A DNA stretch of 64,000 nt, taken from the NCBI GenBank assembly GCA_030549495.1, contig JAUIRK010000987.1, positions 62,001 to 126,000 on the forward strand, in the 5' to 3' direction. A model generated the notes under the pieces. The model searched no databases. It worked only from the letters and a program-made list of their open reading frames with translations, and was not told where the DNA came from. Shown in pieces: positions 21,561-35,700 of the stretch. Positions within the stretch are counted from its first letter, which is position 1, and the number at the start of each line of letters is the position of its first letter. Both the position numbers and the translations under genes were made by a program. The DNA comes from Nectonema munidae (lineage: Eukaryota; Nematomorpha; Nectonematoida; Nectonematidae).

Positions 21561-24300
21561 AGATGTAGGTCCTAATGCTTGGAGATTTAATGATGACATA
21601 TTTTTTATTTAAAAAAAGCAAAACCCTAATTCCCGTAAAATTTATTATTATATATAAACGAGTCATTCAAAAATTTACTAAATCCATAATTTGTTTTTTT
21701 AGGTCCATTTGCTATAAAGTAAAACAAATTTTTCAAAAAAAGTTTCTTCAAATTAATTCGTCTTAAGAAAAAAAGTTACGTTCCGTACTCTAGTGGGAAA
21801 TAATTGAATGATAAACATAACTTTAAAAGCAAAAATATTTTAAAGAGCAAACGATTACCATTTTTTATATTAAAAAAATTCGCGGTAAAATGTTGAAAAA
21901 TATGTTATAAAATTACAAAAATTGATAAATATTTAATTATTATTTTTGAATAAGATAATATACAAAAGAATAGTTGGACTAGATACTTAAAAATAGCTCA
22001 TAATATATTTTCAAAACAGTATATATATAATTCAATAAAATACCGTGAGGGTATTAAAAGGCTACCTGAAATATTTAAAATATTTTTGAAATATTGAAGA
22101 ACACAAAATTAAAATACAATAGAATTTTTAAAAAGTACATAAGCACACACAAACATGAAGTATTTACATATATTTGGTAGAACAAATAAAATAAGACAAG
22201 AATTTAGAAAGATTAATAAAAAGAGCCAAAACCAAAGCAATGTTTTAGGTAGATGACGAGATAATCCCATTTGCGGAATCTGGCGATTTGGCGTCGATAG
22301 AACATATAGAGAGCTTATGAACGCTAGCAGGAGGTAAGACATTTTCATCGTAGATTTCTAAGTATAAAGATTTCATTTTTGCATTAAATAAATACATTGA
22401 ATCCATTTAATTGTGCAACCGAAAAACATGTTCAGTTATACCTTGGATATGGGATACACGCAAAGTGATCACTATATTTTCGATTTATCAATAGTTAAGT
22501 CTAAAAGATTTGTTTTGAATTAAGAATAAACTTTTAAAAATAGTCGGTTCTTTTACTGTAAGGCTTAAAGTTATTCATTAGTTATCAATAAATAACATTC
22601 ATAGGCGTTATCATACTGCATAAGAAAGGATACGCATGCGATTGTAAATATGGCTAACCAATTTCATAAAAGAACACAAAATTGATGGAACTAATAATGT
22701 TTTAGACAGTTGCGGATAAATTTAGTGCGTCTACTTGCTTGCTGTAAAATGTAGCACTAACTGAATCAGAATTGCCTGAAGCATGATTGCATAGATAAAT
22801 GAGCAGTTGTTTATATCACATTTGTTCATTAAATGTATTTATTAAATTTTTGGGAAGAATGAAGAAAAGAAAAGAAAAGTGGATTAAAACGTTGTTATTT
22901 AATGAGAAAAGCGGCGAGTTGGAGTATGTATGAACGATCGAAGGTGTTTGCATGCAGAAAGCACAAGAACGTCGCCTGTATCCAAAACTATGACCAAAGA
23001 AGTTTTCATGCGGCTGCATTTAAATCAAATAGTATCCAAATGATCGCTAGACTTATCCCTTTCAAATGACTAATAGTGATTTTAAATCAGTACAATTAAT
23101 TAGTAATAATTGATTGAAGAATATAGCGATCGGAAAAATAAAAAATGTTAATACTTGAATCTTTTCCAAACAAACCGCAGTGGATAAATAATTCGTACTA
23201 GGTGAAAAGTGTTACTCAAATGGCAAAGCGCATCTGAGCAATGGATTACTGTACTCTTCGATTCGAAAAATGGCGAAATAGTGCAGTAACGATCAAAAAA
23301 ATAGTAGTTGACTAAAAATGTTGATAAGAATCGTAGATGAAATAGCCTCAATATTTGCGACCATAACGAACGTTTAAGAGATTGTAAGCATGCGCTTGCA
23401 AGCTTAAATTGGGGTCGCACCTCTAGCCAGTTAATGGGCGCCACCACTGGCGAAAAGTTTATTCTCATTTTCTAGTCCACCAACGCCAGTATGATAACAA
23501 TAATTCATCTTTAGATTTTGGTCAACTGGCAGATAATGACTGGTGATGTATATAAACTATATCATCCTCTTTGCTTTCAAGGATATTTTCATCATATGGT
23601 GTACTTAATTGTAATTATTGTCGTTATTAATGGAAGATGGGGCAGCGCATCTGATCTCTAAGCTATATCACATCAGATAGTTCGACAAAAAATGAATCAA
23701 CAATCTGAGAGCCTTTTCACCAAGTTTTGGGTAAATAGAATGGTAATAAATTACCCAAAATTCTTCAAGTGTCCAATAAATCATCATCAATATTGAGCGC
23801 GCTTCGTGTCAGTTTCCAAGAACTTTTTGCATTCAAGCATGTGAAAAATACTGTAAAATTTTTTTATAAAGCGAATCCAAATATACAAGATTTCCTTCTT
23901 CATATCTCCACTATCTATAGTCCTAAACTACTAACTTCTCCGATAAGTTCATTAAGATGAAAAACGAATAGAAGTTTTCAACTTGGACTCTCCGTCTACA
24001 GAGTTAATTTTTCCAATAAAAGCGCTGATCATATAGTAGTGTGCAATACTGTTTGCATTTCTGTCTTGAAGTTTTAAATTAGAAATGTTAATTGCTTCAA
24101 AAAAATCTACAAAATAGCTAATCTATGTTGACACTCATTTTTATAAAAGCATCACATAAATTTTATTTTTTTTGATATTGGAAAAAATTTATTTCATCTT
24201 TGAGTTGATACAAACGTTTGGCATTATGATCAAGTCCAAATTAAGTCTTATGATTTAAGTTATCAGGCTGTTTATTCTTCCGTGATAGACAACTTACAGG
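21561..24300. other. Intergenic, no gene recognised
   Basis: Short open frames occur (for example 22109-22348 and 23148-23468 on minus, 23769-23960 on plus), but none carries a motif I recognise or shows splice-compatible neighbours. The stretch 22900-23500 is less AT-rich than its surroundings. Confidence 0.35.
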
Positions 24301-24976
24301 TCTCTCAAGTCTGGATAAGAGAACTTTTACACTTAAATGAATTATAGCTTTCAAACAATGACTTGGTTAAGTTACTTGGAGTGCCTTTAATAAATTCATA
24401 TGGGGAAAACAAGGAAGTGCTCTCAAGTGTTTCTGTAGATTTGCTTGAAAAATGGTGTTGTAAGGTTGTAATCTTTGGTACTTTAGTGAAGAAATTATAC
24501 CAATATCTCTTTTCAGTTAAAAAGTTGATCTCAGTCAAAAAAGAAAATTGAAAGAGATTATAATTTGTCAAAGACATCTTGGTACAGGATATGGAAAACC
24601 TTTATTCCCCAAAAAAGAAAGACTCATTAAAGGAGTTGAATTGAATCATCTGGTTAGAAAGTCTTCTTGGTCTTTCTTCAAGCATTTGAATATAAATGAA
24701 AGTTTTTTATCTTTGCAAGTTGAAAAGTGGAAGGATGATGTATCTTTTATTAATGCACGTACCGTTATTTCTAATATCGGTGTAATCAATGATAATGCAG
24801 AAAGAAGAGTTAAAATAGCGTCTGATTATATGCGTTCCGCCGTGATGAAGAGAGATATCAGGATATTTTACAAGTGGTTGAAAATGAAAGAAAAAAATTA
24901 CAAAACGAATGAAATTAGTAAAATAATATTAAATCTTTTAATTGAACATGTAAATATTTTTTGTATATACTTTTGA
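24301..24976 (+). pseudogene. Unrecognised coding-like fragment
   Basis: Two plus-strand frames in succession (24363-24551 and 24548-24976) together look like a decayed protein-coding sequence. The second reads SWSFFKHLNINESFLSLQ, VEKWKDDVSFINARTVIS and VINDNAERRVKIASDYM. The last block recalls uncharacterised, often repeated arthropod proteins with a V-x-N-D-x-A-E-R-G-V motif, which may be mobile-element encoded; I say this from memory of the motif and cannot confirm it. No intact start. It ends at a TGA at 24974. Confidence 0.4.
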
Positions 24977-25742
24977 TATTTTTAATTTGGTCAATGAAAT
25001 AAATAAAATTGACGACATTTTTGAAAAACTTGAGAAATTAAATTTTCATCTTGGAATACCTAAACATATTTCAAATTTAATGATATATTTTACTCCCCTC
25101 CTTGAAAAATTATCACAACCTCTTAGGGGGCGCGTCCTACAGTTTGGAAATCACGGATTTAGAGAAAAAAATCTCCGTCGATACCTAAGCTCTAAATCAC
25201 CATTTTGGGTATGAGATGAGATGAAAATTTGACAAAATTTCGTATGTCAAAAAAAGAAAGAAAACGTCGGATTTAACCATTTTTGAAGGAATGAGTTTAT
25301 TGCCTGAATTTTTAGCAAGTAATTAAATTAAAGCTAAATATGTTTTTATTTAAAAACCGGTCATAGAACTGTCGCATGATGTTCTTAATTTCAAAAATCA
25401 AACTTTATTACAAGACCGATAAAAATAATTTTCTTTCATTTGGGGTTTAAACCTATCATATACTATTTTCAAGTTCAAGTGAAATTCTTTTATCTTTATG
25501 TTCAACTTGGAAATTTTTATCCATAATAGAAATATTCGTATTTTTAACTCTATTTTTATTGCTTTTGAAAATATTTGTTTTTTTATAGAGGGAAGGATAA
25601 ACATTGTATTACACATCGGTTACAAATAAGAGTTCTAAAATAAAAATTTCAGAACTTCAAATGAAAAATAAAAAAAGCAAAAAGTTTATTTTTACAAGAA
25701 TTACTGATTAACTATTAATATTATTCAATACAATCATTATAA
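24977..25742. other. No recognisable feature
   Basis: AT-rich; open frame 24987-25214 may continue the preceding fragment but has no motif. Confidence 0.3.
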
Positions 25743-26010
25743 GTAATTATTACAATCATAATTTACTGCATATTTCTTTTGGCTTCACCAGGCCACGCAA
25801 TACTATCCGATTGGTTAATTTCATTTATTCAAGTTATGGCGCGATTAACCAAATCATTATCAGAATTTAGCCTGCAAAAAGCCAGCAGTACCGTATGGTG
25901 GATTTTTGCGGGTTGGCTGAAATTACCCTTGTTTATCGCTGCTGCTGCGAAAGTGTAACAAAATTCTACACTTCTCCCTGAGAGTATTTGCTTTTATGGA
26001 AATACTCTCT
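25743..26010 (+). other. Bacterial-looking island with small ORF and hairpin
   Basis: Base use changes abruptly to a balanced, enterobacteria-like pattern with GCG, CTG, CCC and GCC codons. The frame is open from 25743 to the TAA at 25956-25958. From ATG 25836 it gives a 40-residue peptide (MARLTKSLSEFSLQKASSTV, then a Trp-rich hydrophobic WWIFAGWLKLPLFIAAAAKV). Just after it, GAGAGTATTT (25980-25989) and AAATACTCTC (26000-26009) form a perfect 10 bp stem with a 10-base loop. I do not recognise the peptide. It could be a transferred fragment, a chimeric assembly piece or chance. It lies about 400 bp beyond the stop codon of the transporter gene. Confidence 0.4.
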
Positions 26011-26406
26011 GAGTTTAAACAAAGCTTTGTTTTGAACTGATAGATTACACTCATATAGAGATAGTATAATCTAGGGGCTAACAACAACAACATCATTATC
26101 AAAATTTCATTTCTGACATCTCATTTGAATTTGAAAACATTTTACTTGAACTCGAAATGTTAATATATTGAAGTTTTATGAAATATACAAAGACAGAAAG
26201 AGAAAGAATATCACAAATATTAAATGTTATACTTTTGATTTGATTTTTTAAAATCTCCAAAATTTTTTGCATGTTTAGTCGTTTAGCGGACATTCAGAGC
26301 CTTTGGAGGTCCCATACTTCTTTTTAGATTTTGATATTATATCCTTAGCGTGCGAAATCGCAGTGTGTAACGGTAACCGAATTTTCGTTATTTCTTTGAT
26401 ATCTCC
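26011..26406 (-). other. Probable 3' UTR of the SLC16-like gene
   Basis: Sequence directly after the stop codon at 26407 on the minus strand. No other gene is visible and no convincing poly(A) signal was fixed. Confidence 0.4.
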
Positions 26407-26726
26407 TCAAGTACGGCTTACGCGATTTGGATGCTTGATACGCAGACGAGATGCCTGATCTCGAAAATTCGCATCAGACACTTTATATTTTATTCTTTGG
26501 GAACACGGTGCTATTTGGGGTTGAAGCTCGGTGCACGAGGATTGAGGATTCCGTTTTGGAATGAGATAATAAAGGTTGGAGAGAAAAACAAAAGAACCTG
26601 AGTGCAGCTTAACTCTTTTTGCTTTGAGTCTTTCAAGAGGCAAGTGTAAAATGGCGCCAAGTAAAAAAAAAATAGCGGCAAAAAAGAACGGAGCTTCAAA
26701 AGAATTGGTATAATCCATGAGTAATC
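26407..26726 (-). CDS. SLC16-like exon 9 (helix 12, C-tail, stop)
   Basis: Acceptor TTTAG before 26726. The first two bases complete the glycine of GPPLAG from exon 8. It encodes [20 protein letters not shown] (helix 12 start), then a basic, roughly 80-residue cytoplasmic tail ending KHPNRVSRT and the stop at 26407-26409. Confidence 0.93.
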
Positions 26727-29700
26727 CTAAATATATATATAAAATTTAATCAGGATAGAAAAAAAACGGTCCGCCCGTGCTTGTTGCGAAAAATTATGAC
26801 CGTTGAAATGGAATGATGATGAATCAGCACACAAATAACACCTTCTCTATTTCTATTTGCCTATTGTACTTCTCTAAAATCAATTTTAAACCATAAAGTT
26901 AAATTGTTGAATGAAAAAAAGCCAGAATGTAATCCAGTAAAAACTTAAAGGATGAAATGTAGTTTATATTCATTAATCGTTCATCTGGTAGGCAATTAAT
27001 AATTTAAGTTAATATTTTTAAATTAGCATTTATCAACATGAACAAGTTCACTTGAATTATCTCTAGTATTGTCATACTAAATGACCATGGATTACTATAT
27101 GTCATACATGCCAACTATCACGATTTTCGAGGGAGTATACTGGTGTGATCAATTTATGCCAACCTCAATAAAACTTTTTTTTCAAATTTTTAAATTCTAA
27201 TTATTAATCTTTTTTCATGTTTTTTAACTTTTCCAAGCATTTTTATACAAACCTCTTTTTCGTTTAAATTCGGAATTACAAAAATAGAAAAATCATGATT
27301 TGTATATTACTTTTGTAGTATGTTTTCCCGAAATTCTTTATTAAGTATTCACGTTGATTATGATAACTAATTCGAAAATTAAAAAAAATAGATTTATTAA
27401 ATTTGTTTCTTTTCTTTGTAAATAATTTATTATAAATCTATTTCAAGTATGCTCTTGTTGTGTTAAATGCCTAACGGGATTAAATATCTGATAAAAAACT
27501 TTTATACTCCAATTTTCTTCACTTGAGTTAAGAGTTGAATAAGTTTTTATTAAATACAAAAAATATGCTAGCAGTGCCTTTATACATACCCATCAGCAAA
27601 CATTAAGGATTTATTTGGTACATAATACTTCAGATTTTTTATATAAAGGTACGGTAAGGTGTTATCATTGAGTAGGCATACTTACGCCGTTTGTATCGAA
27701 CTATGAAGAACGGAGGTTTGATGCTCTATCCAAACCCAGTAATGATAATTTACCCAAAGACGATTTAATTTTCTATATAAGCAACATTTGCTAATTTTAT
27801 CTTTCAACATCAATTTATCAAGACTAGCATTTCATCATAATCAAGAAGATAAATTCAGTTTTTTAAAGAAAAGTTCGCAGTAAATTTTCTCTAACCCGCC
27901 AGAGTTGAGACATTTGACATGATAAACATAAGAAACAAATTGGACTTGTAAAATGTCAAGTATGCGAATTAATGATTAGTGCCAAGTTTACTGAAAGAAT
28001 ATTTTTATAATTCTTTTTTCTATAATAAGAAATATATAACATGAAGTATAAATTACCTGCTAAAGGAGGTCCAGAGAAAGAAGCCAAACCTCTAGATAAA
28101 AGAAGTAAACCAAAAGCATTTGTAAGATTTTCTAGGCCAAGTAAGTCCACAATAATAATTGAAGAAAGTACAGCAAAGCTAGCTTAAAAAGAAAAAGAAC
28201 ATTTTTAACCAAATCATTATCATCACATTATCACTAGCAAGATAATGAATGGTCTCTTTGTGGATCACATGCATTTGCATAGACACTAAACATCTATTTT
28301 GAAAAGAGTAAAGTAAAAGTAAATGCGTTTGAATGGATGTGGTGAAAGGAATGTACAAATAGTAAAGACATACATTTTATTTTGATAATTCTTTACAAGC
28401 TACTAACTTTTAAAGTCAAAACAACAATAGCAACTTTACGGAAAAGCAGGCGAGGCAAGTTGAAAACTCATGGAGATTTTCATGTTTGCTTTGATGATGA
28501 TATCTATTTTTGCAAATAGCAAGACAATTCTGAAGTTTTAATTGGAAGATGCTCCGTGGAACATAATAATATAAGCAATAAATCTATTTCGCCACTACTT
28601 TCAGATACGATATAGCATGGCTCTTGGATACGAAAAAATTTTGAAAAATCACTGCTAATACCGTTTATTTTGTTATCCTGATTATTTTTTCTTAAACAGC
28701 TCTTTTTTATCGAAGTTTGAATAAAATATTCTTACATCATAAACAGGTTAGCACAAATGTTACGGACAATTGGTCTAGCTTAGGGATAACAGGAATAAAA
28801 ACTTTCTGCATTTCAATTGCTCCCCCATCCTAATAAATAGCAAAATCCTTAAAATGTTTGTTCAAATAAATTGTTCTCGTAACTTTCACACGTTCTTAAA
28901 TATCATAATTATCGTTGGCACCGATATCAAGGAATTAATATTAATTATGGATAACTTCTTTTTGTTTTCAGGGGCCTTTTTCATGATCAAGGGTGATTTC
29001 CTTTATAAAGACAGAGTTTGCAGTTTTGTTTCAGTTATTGCCTCCACCTTGTTATGTCGTGACAATCTTCAAACCTCATGTTCATCATTTGCATACCCTC
29101 ATTCAGAACTTCTCTTCCGAGTCCTTTTGTCCGCCACTTCATCTATTTTCTTCGCCCAGCAATTATTACTTTTTCTTTGTACATGCCGTACCCATCTTAG
29201 AAGATTTTATCTCATATAATCATCTACAATGTATGATAGGAATTCTTTTCCCTTTTCGTTTCCAGATTTTACTTGTTGAATAATTATCAAGAACCAATGG
29301 TTTTACATTTCATTTATGTAATGGCAACGTTTCACAGCTATATGTAAGTTCATAAAGTATTGCTTTTAAATTTACACGAATATCTTTTGCATTCAACATC
29401 CCATCCAGGTCTGTAAAATCCAATCGTGCTTTTAAGTTATTGTCATCTAACATGAACCATTTAATTCAATAACACTTCCAAAAAAGGAAGCGCTCTTTAC
29501 CATTTAAAACTATTTTCTATCTACAATAAGCTTAATACTCTTGTTTTCCTCACTTACTGAAAGAAATAGCGTTCGAGCCTACACCTTACCCCAAACGCAT
29601 CAAGGCAGCTTACCAGAAATGTGATCATTGAATGAGCTCATTCTCTATATTTACTCTTAACCCTTTTCTATCAAATAGCTCCACCCATGTCTTTACTTTG

Positions 29701-32700
29701 CCCTTTAAATCTTGCTCCGATTTACACATAACAATACGTCGCCGGCATAAAGAATCCAAGTTAAATTTTTTTCCAAATGTTAATATAAAAAGGAGTGGAC
29801 TTAGTACGGACTCTTGATGAAGACCAACGTTGACCTCATAACACTTACTTTGACAATAATTTGTTTTCACCCTTATTTTTGTGTTGTTGTAAGTAGTCAT
29901 TATTGACTGAGAAATTATACTTCAACCCAGCTTTCCTTAGAGCTCATTCACTAATTTTCTCAGTATTGGCACGTAAACTTTTTCTAGGATTATGAACTTG
30001 ATCCACTCTCTTAAAAATATCATATCGTTGCCTTAATAAGAATATTGCATACATTGTTCCAACGCTATGTCTAAAACCAAACTGCACGTTATCAGTTTCT
30101 ATTTTTTCTTAGTCTAAGCTATATTACCCTTTCTAAAATTTTAAAAGCGATTTCTAACAACTTTACACCCTTCGAAGGTGAGAACTCAATTGCATCACTT
30201 TTTTCTTTATAAAAAATATATTGTACAACATCCCACAAATACCAGTCTCATCGTATGATTTCCCTCAAATACAATCTTGTTACATCTCATTTATAAGTTG
30301 TCGGTAGCTTTAATTTGATTTATACTTACATCACTAGGTCCTCCAGCTTTTCCATGTTTCAATTTATTTAAAGCTTATTTCTCCCTCTTCGATTCACTAT
30401 ATGGGACCCTGAATAATAGGAGCATTTGTGTCATTATCCCAAGCATCTTCTGTATTGAACAATTTTTCATAGTATTTTCTTGATCTATCAACTGCTTATT
30501 TTTCTTATTAGCTAAAGTAAGGAATTTGATCCATCCTCGCTTTGACCCAACTTGATCTTTTCTTTCCAATTTTCTCTGCTTTAAAAATATTTGATTGCTT
30601 TTTTAAGGTTCTCCTCATATATGCATGCAAGCGTTTTCTTTTTTAATCAAAGTTTACAAAAGCTAGTTTTATTTCCGACTTCGCAGCCCTTGTGAAAGCC
30701 CACGCTTTCCACAATTTTTCGAGTATAAACACTCACTATATCTGTTTATTTAATATAAATATTGCACAAAAAAGAACTTTACTGTTACTCAAATGATTTC
30801 ACTAAGACTCTAAGCGAATTTTATTTATTATTAAGGTCAACTCAAAAATCGAAGTCGGGATAAATTAAAACTTGATATTTTATTCCTTTTTGATTATTCT
30901 CCCTAGCAAATTTTTGTGTATACTTTTGAATTAGGCCAGCAATTTTGAACTCACTAAATCATCAAATGGTTTGGCATCTATATCACTAAAAATTTAACCA
31001 ACTGAGACTTCTTCATTCCCTTATAAAACGTTCCGCTTCTGCCTAAAATTCATCTACTTTCATTTAAGTCCCTATTCAGCATGTAAAACGCATATTTAGA
31101 TCATTACATCTTCAGTGTGTATGCGAGTGTGATTTAACTTATATGGCTATCTTTAAACAAAAAAATATATTTTCAGGCTATCATAATAGATACGCACTAA
31201 CAACGAACGATTTACAGTGGAGATGCGCCAATTAACGCACAAATTTAAACTCCATCTACATATTTTAATTACAACAGTGATGGACTAGCAATGAAGTTGT
31301 ATGCTATGAATATTCCTGCTTTCTATAAGTAAGTCAGAAATAACTGTGGGTGTTGAGGAGTTTTAAAGAAATTATGAAAAGTGAAAATAGAAGGTTACCT
31401 AGAGAAATGCCAAAAATGATAGCCAAGGTAATCAGCAAAATATAGGAAGAAACAAAGGGAATTAAGAGAGTGCTGAAGGACATCATGAATAAGGAAACGT
31501 TGTTGATGAATACTCTGGAAATACTTGGAGGAAGGATGGGAGAAGCGAAGATAAAACGAGCAATCGTGTTAGAAATAGCTATATACGTGAGCAAGTATAT
31601 TGCCGATGACTCGTCTATGCCAACTGAAACTACATACTTGATCATGAAAACAAAGGGAACCTAGACGAAAAGAAACAGAAACGTGCATAAAGTCAGGAAT
31701 AGCATATAAAAGAGATTCGAAATTCGTGGAAATCGAGAATCAATTTTTGTAAAAAAGGATTTTCTTTTCGCTCGAACTATCATAAAATGAAATAGGAGAG
31801 CCTATGTTATTAGTTATTAATGTATCCAATAAGGAATAGCTCACAGCTACTTAAAGGATATGGTTGAAAATGAAAAAGATCTATATTTTAGTAACTTTCT
31901 GGTGAACCGAATAGTGAAATTTATTATCCGGCCGGATACCGGATAGGTTTAATAGTATCCGGCCGGATAGTTCAACCGGATAATATTTACTAAAAGTGAA
32001 TGACTTTCATGTTAGAAGAGCATAGTAACTACTTCCTGTTCATAATATTACTCAACATTATGAGTATGCGATTTGATATTTGTATTTAATCATATTCTCA
32101 TTAATCATCATCACTATTTAATGCATACATACACAATGTATGCATTAAATAGTATTAATATAAGTGTATTAAATAAGTGTATTACACATATATGTTAGTT
32201 CTTTTTCTTTTTGTTTAAGAAGTCTAACAAATACTTGCCTTATAATTTTGTGTTAATTTTTGGTCACGATGTCGACCTTTATCTGGAGTCTTTTTAAGAT
32301 TAATGATTCTTGCGAACCATCTGCGCGGTGTATGGTTTGTAATAAATTGATAAAAAGAGGCAAGGGAAAGCCCAAGTCATTCAGCACGACACCTTTGCAC
32401 AACCACGCGAAACTTTTGCATAACAAAGAATACCAGGAAGCAAAACAAGGAATGCGTCAGAACAAAACCACACGAGAGTCCTCTGAAGAATAAGATGAAT
32501 CCAAGAATATCCCGCCTAGGGAAAGAAAAATGGTACAATTGTCTTTACGAAAACGTTCGATAAAAAAAAGTTGTGGGACATTAATGATACTAGAGCTAAA
32601 AAAATCATAAAAAGATTCTTCTCATGATGGCATTGGATAATCAGCCTTTCAGTATTATCGAAGATGAAGGTTTCATTGGTCTTCTGGCGCATTTACAGCA

Positions 32701-35700
32701 ACAGTATGTCATACCTAGCAGAAGATTTTTCTCCGACAATGTTTTACCAGACTTCTATAAAGAACTACGAAATGATGTTGCTGTTGAGGTGGCAAAAGCT
32801 GGCCATGTTAGTTTTACATCTGACATTTGGACATGTTCCTCATCTCATGAAACTTTCTTGTCTCTTTCTGCTCACTGGATCACTGCTGAATATGCACGAA
32901 AGAATGCAGTTCTACATGCTTCTCACTTTGCCAACCCGCATACAGGGGTTAACATTGCTAACCAACTTAAGAGCATGTGGGAGTGTTAGAATATTGATGC
33001 TTCAAGAAGACATGTACTTGTTAGAGATGGTGCAAAAAATATGTTTCTTGGAAGCAATCTTTCAGAGATAGAGTCTGTTCACTGTTCAATTCATATCATC
33101 CAACTAATCATAAACGATGCCATTCTATTTCAAAAATCTGTGAAAGATGTATTATTAAAAAGCCGTAGGTTGGCTACACACTTCAACCATTCTGCCAAGG
33201 GCTGTGGTGAATTCAAGGCTATCCAATTGCAGAATGCAGAAACGGGAAAGTTACCACTTTTACTAGTACAGGATGTTCCGACTCGTTGGAACAGTGCATA
33301 TTTAATGTTAAAGCGGCTACAAAAGCTAAAAAGACCTGTGCAGCTATACATCTCTGACCATGATGATCTACCAATTTTTTCTTCTTGTGAGTGCCAAATT
33401 ATTGATCAAATAGTAACCATACTTCTGCCTTTCTTCCAGCTCACTCTTGAAATGAGTGCAGAATCATGTCTTCTTTCAAACGTCATTCCAAATGTAAGCA
33501 CTCTAGAAAGACACTTTAAAAAGGCCACCGATAAAGAAGGCATAAAAATAACCAAACAGAAACTCCTGCCTCAACTACGTGCTAGGTTTTTCAATGCTTC
33601 TGGTTCTGGTCTTGATATCATGAGGAACCCATCATATGTGCTTCCGACAGTTCTTGATCCACGCTTTAAAGTGCAGTTTCTCAACGATAAGACGTTTGGA
33701 AAAACTTTAATCCTTAACACGTTACTTAAGCACCACAGTTCTGATATTAACAGTGTGGAGACTGTTGATGAATCTGGTCAACTTACCTGCCAAACTAACA
33801 AATTAGTCGAAGATGAAGCAATGATGATTTCATGGCTTGCTTCGAAGAATTTGCTAGAACACATAAAGATTCAACAATAAGTATCTCCAAGAAAGATATC
33901 GAAGATGAGGCAGCGAGTGAATTAGAACTCTACCTCCGCATTCCACTTCTTGAAAGAAACAAATGCCCCCTGGAGTATTGGAAAATGGAAGATAAATTTC
34001 CACTGCTTAAAAAACTGTCGGCTAAATACCTATGTACGCCTGCATCATCCGTTTACTCTGAGCGTCTTTTTTCAGAATACGGCAATATTTTTGAAGAAAA
34101 ACGCACAAAACTTTTGCTTGAAAAGGGAGAGATGCTTCTGTTCATTCACCACAACGGTAGAAAATTTTTATAATAAATGTCATATGATACTTGATTTTGT
34201 AAAATTTTCATTAGCCGTAGAATAAAGAAATGTTTTTTCACAAATTTATGCAGTTTATATTTTTTAACATAATTATTAATTGATAATATCGATTTGCAAC
34301 TATCCGGTATATCCGGCCGGATATGAGAAGTATCCTGCATTAATGCCGAATATTAAATAATCGTCAGTATCCCCTAGTTATGGCACATCGAATACTGTTG
34401 CAAAAACTAAAATATTATATTTTTTGAATCATTAATATATTTTAAATCAGCCAATATCGTAAATATAGGAGTTAAAATTATAAGTTAAAGTTAAATATAA
34501 AGCTTATATAAGATAATTAAAGCTTTAAAAAGTATTTACCAAAAATTACATGTTCATTGGTGAGTTTAACTTCACGTTTGTCTAATATATAAAGATTGAA
34601 ATAGGGTGAGATACCCAAAATTTTCACCGTCTTTGTGGAATGATTATAATTCTTCTTTCAATTTAATACCAAACTGTTGTGGCGGTTTTCACAATGCTTT
34701 ACAACGTCATTTTCAAGCCCCTCACCCAACAATATAGAATCGACTAGAAAGTCTAAAGTCTGACATAAATCTGCCTAAGTTAAACATAAACCAAGCGACT
34801 CTTGGAAATTATGAAAGTTCAAGAAGTAAATATGTTAACTTACCTAAAAAGCTAAAAAAAATTTTGTCCAAAGATACCATTGTTTTAGAAATAAATTTGA
34901 GTAGTTAAAAGCCATTTCTCATTTATCTTCTTAGAACGTTTAATTTTTTTTAAAAATAAAGTATTTGTTTTTTTAATTTCTTTATATTATTTTCATCTTT
35001 ATCATGTGTATAGAGATTACTTTTTTCAAATATTCCTATTCACTATTCTAACTTAGAAAATTACTTTACTTTGTCAAAACTTGTATTGATAAGATAATTC
35101 AAGTAAGGTAAAGTCAGTGTAATATGATAAAAGCAATAAGATGGGGCAAGTGTAAGATGGTGCAACTAATAGAGAGCCGACATAACCCTCACTTGCTTTA
35201 CTTTCATAATACATCAACCACAAAACATAAGCACACAGAACACAACAAAACTAAACACAACAATTGTGTACAATTGAACTAACCAACGCATACACTAGGT
35301 TTTAGGTATGCTTCAAATTAATAAAAAAAGATGTAGATAAAATGGCGCTGAGACTTCATAAATAAAAGTTGTAAGGAAAATAAATTGAAAAGGTTGAGTA
35401 AATCTTTTATTTAAAACAAAATACAAGCAATAATATTTCGGTCACTATTACCTTCTTCAGATATATTATATGACATAAAATGAAAGCGTGGAATGTCTGC
35501 TTTATTTTGTTTTAAATAAAAGATTTGCTCAACGTTTCCAATTTGTTTTTAATAAAAAAAAAATTTTAACTCTTGAAGAAAGAATTAAAGTTGTAGAAAA
35601 AATGAAACAGGTTTATCTTCAAGAACAATTGCTTCCGAATTCAATGTAGGAAAAAGACAAAATTTATCAATTATTATTAAAGATAAAGAATGTTTGCTAA

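Larger units (their letters stand above)
31905..34375 (+). mobile_element. hAT DNA transposon, degraded but long
   Basis: The ends carry the subterminal motif TATCCGGCCGGATA (31926-31939 and 31960-31973 left; 34309-34322 right, followed by GAGAAGTATCCTG), arranged inversely. Between them lie a BED zinc finger, the catalytic region and the hAT dimerisation domain in order, in about four frames. I could not fix the exact ends or an 8 bp target duplication. Antisense to the host gene. Confidence 0.8.

Noticed and set aside
22109-22348. Additional membrane protein exon of the transporter
   Set aside because: The transporter ends with a stop at 26407, and this frame has no SLC16 block.
23148-23468. 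106-residue minus-strand gene
   Set aside because: No recognised motif, no supported splice sites, unusual composition only moderately different from chance.
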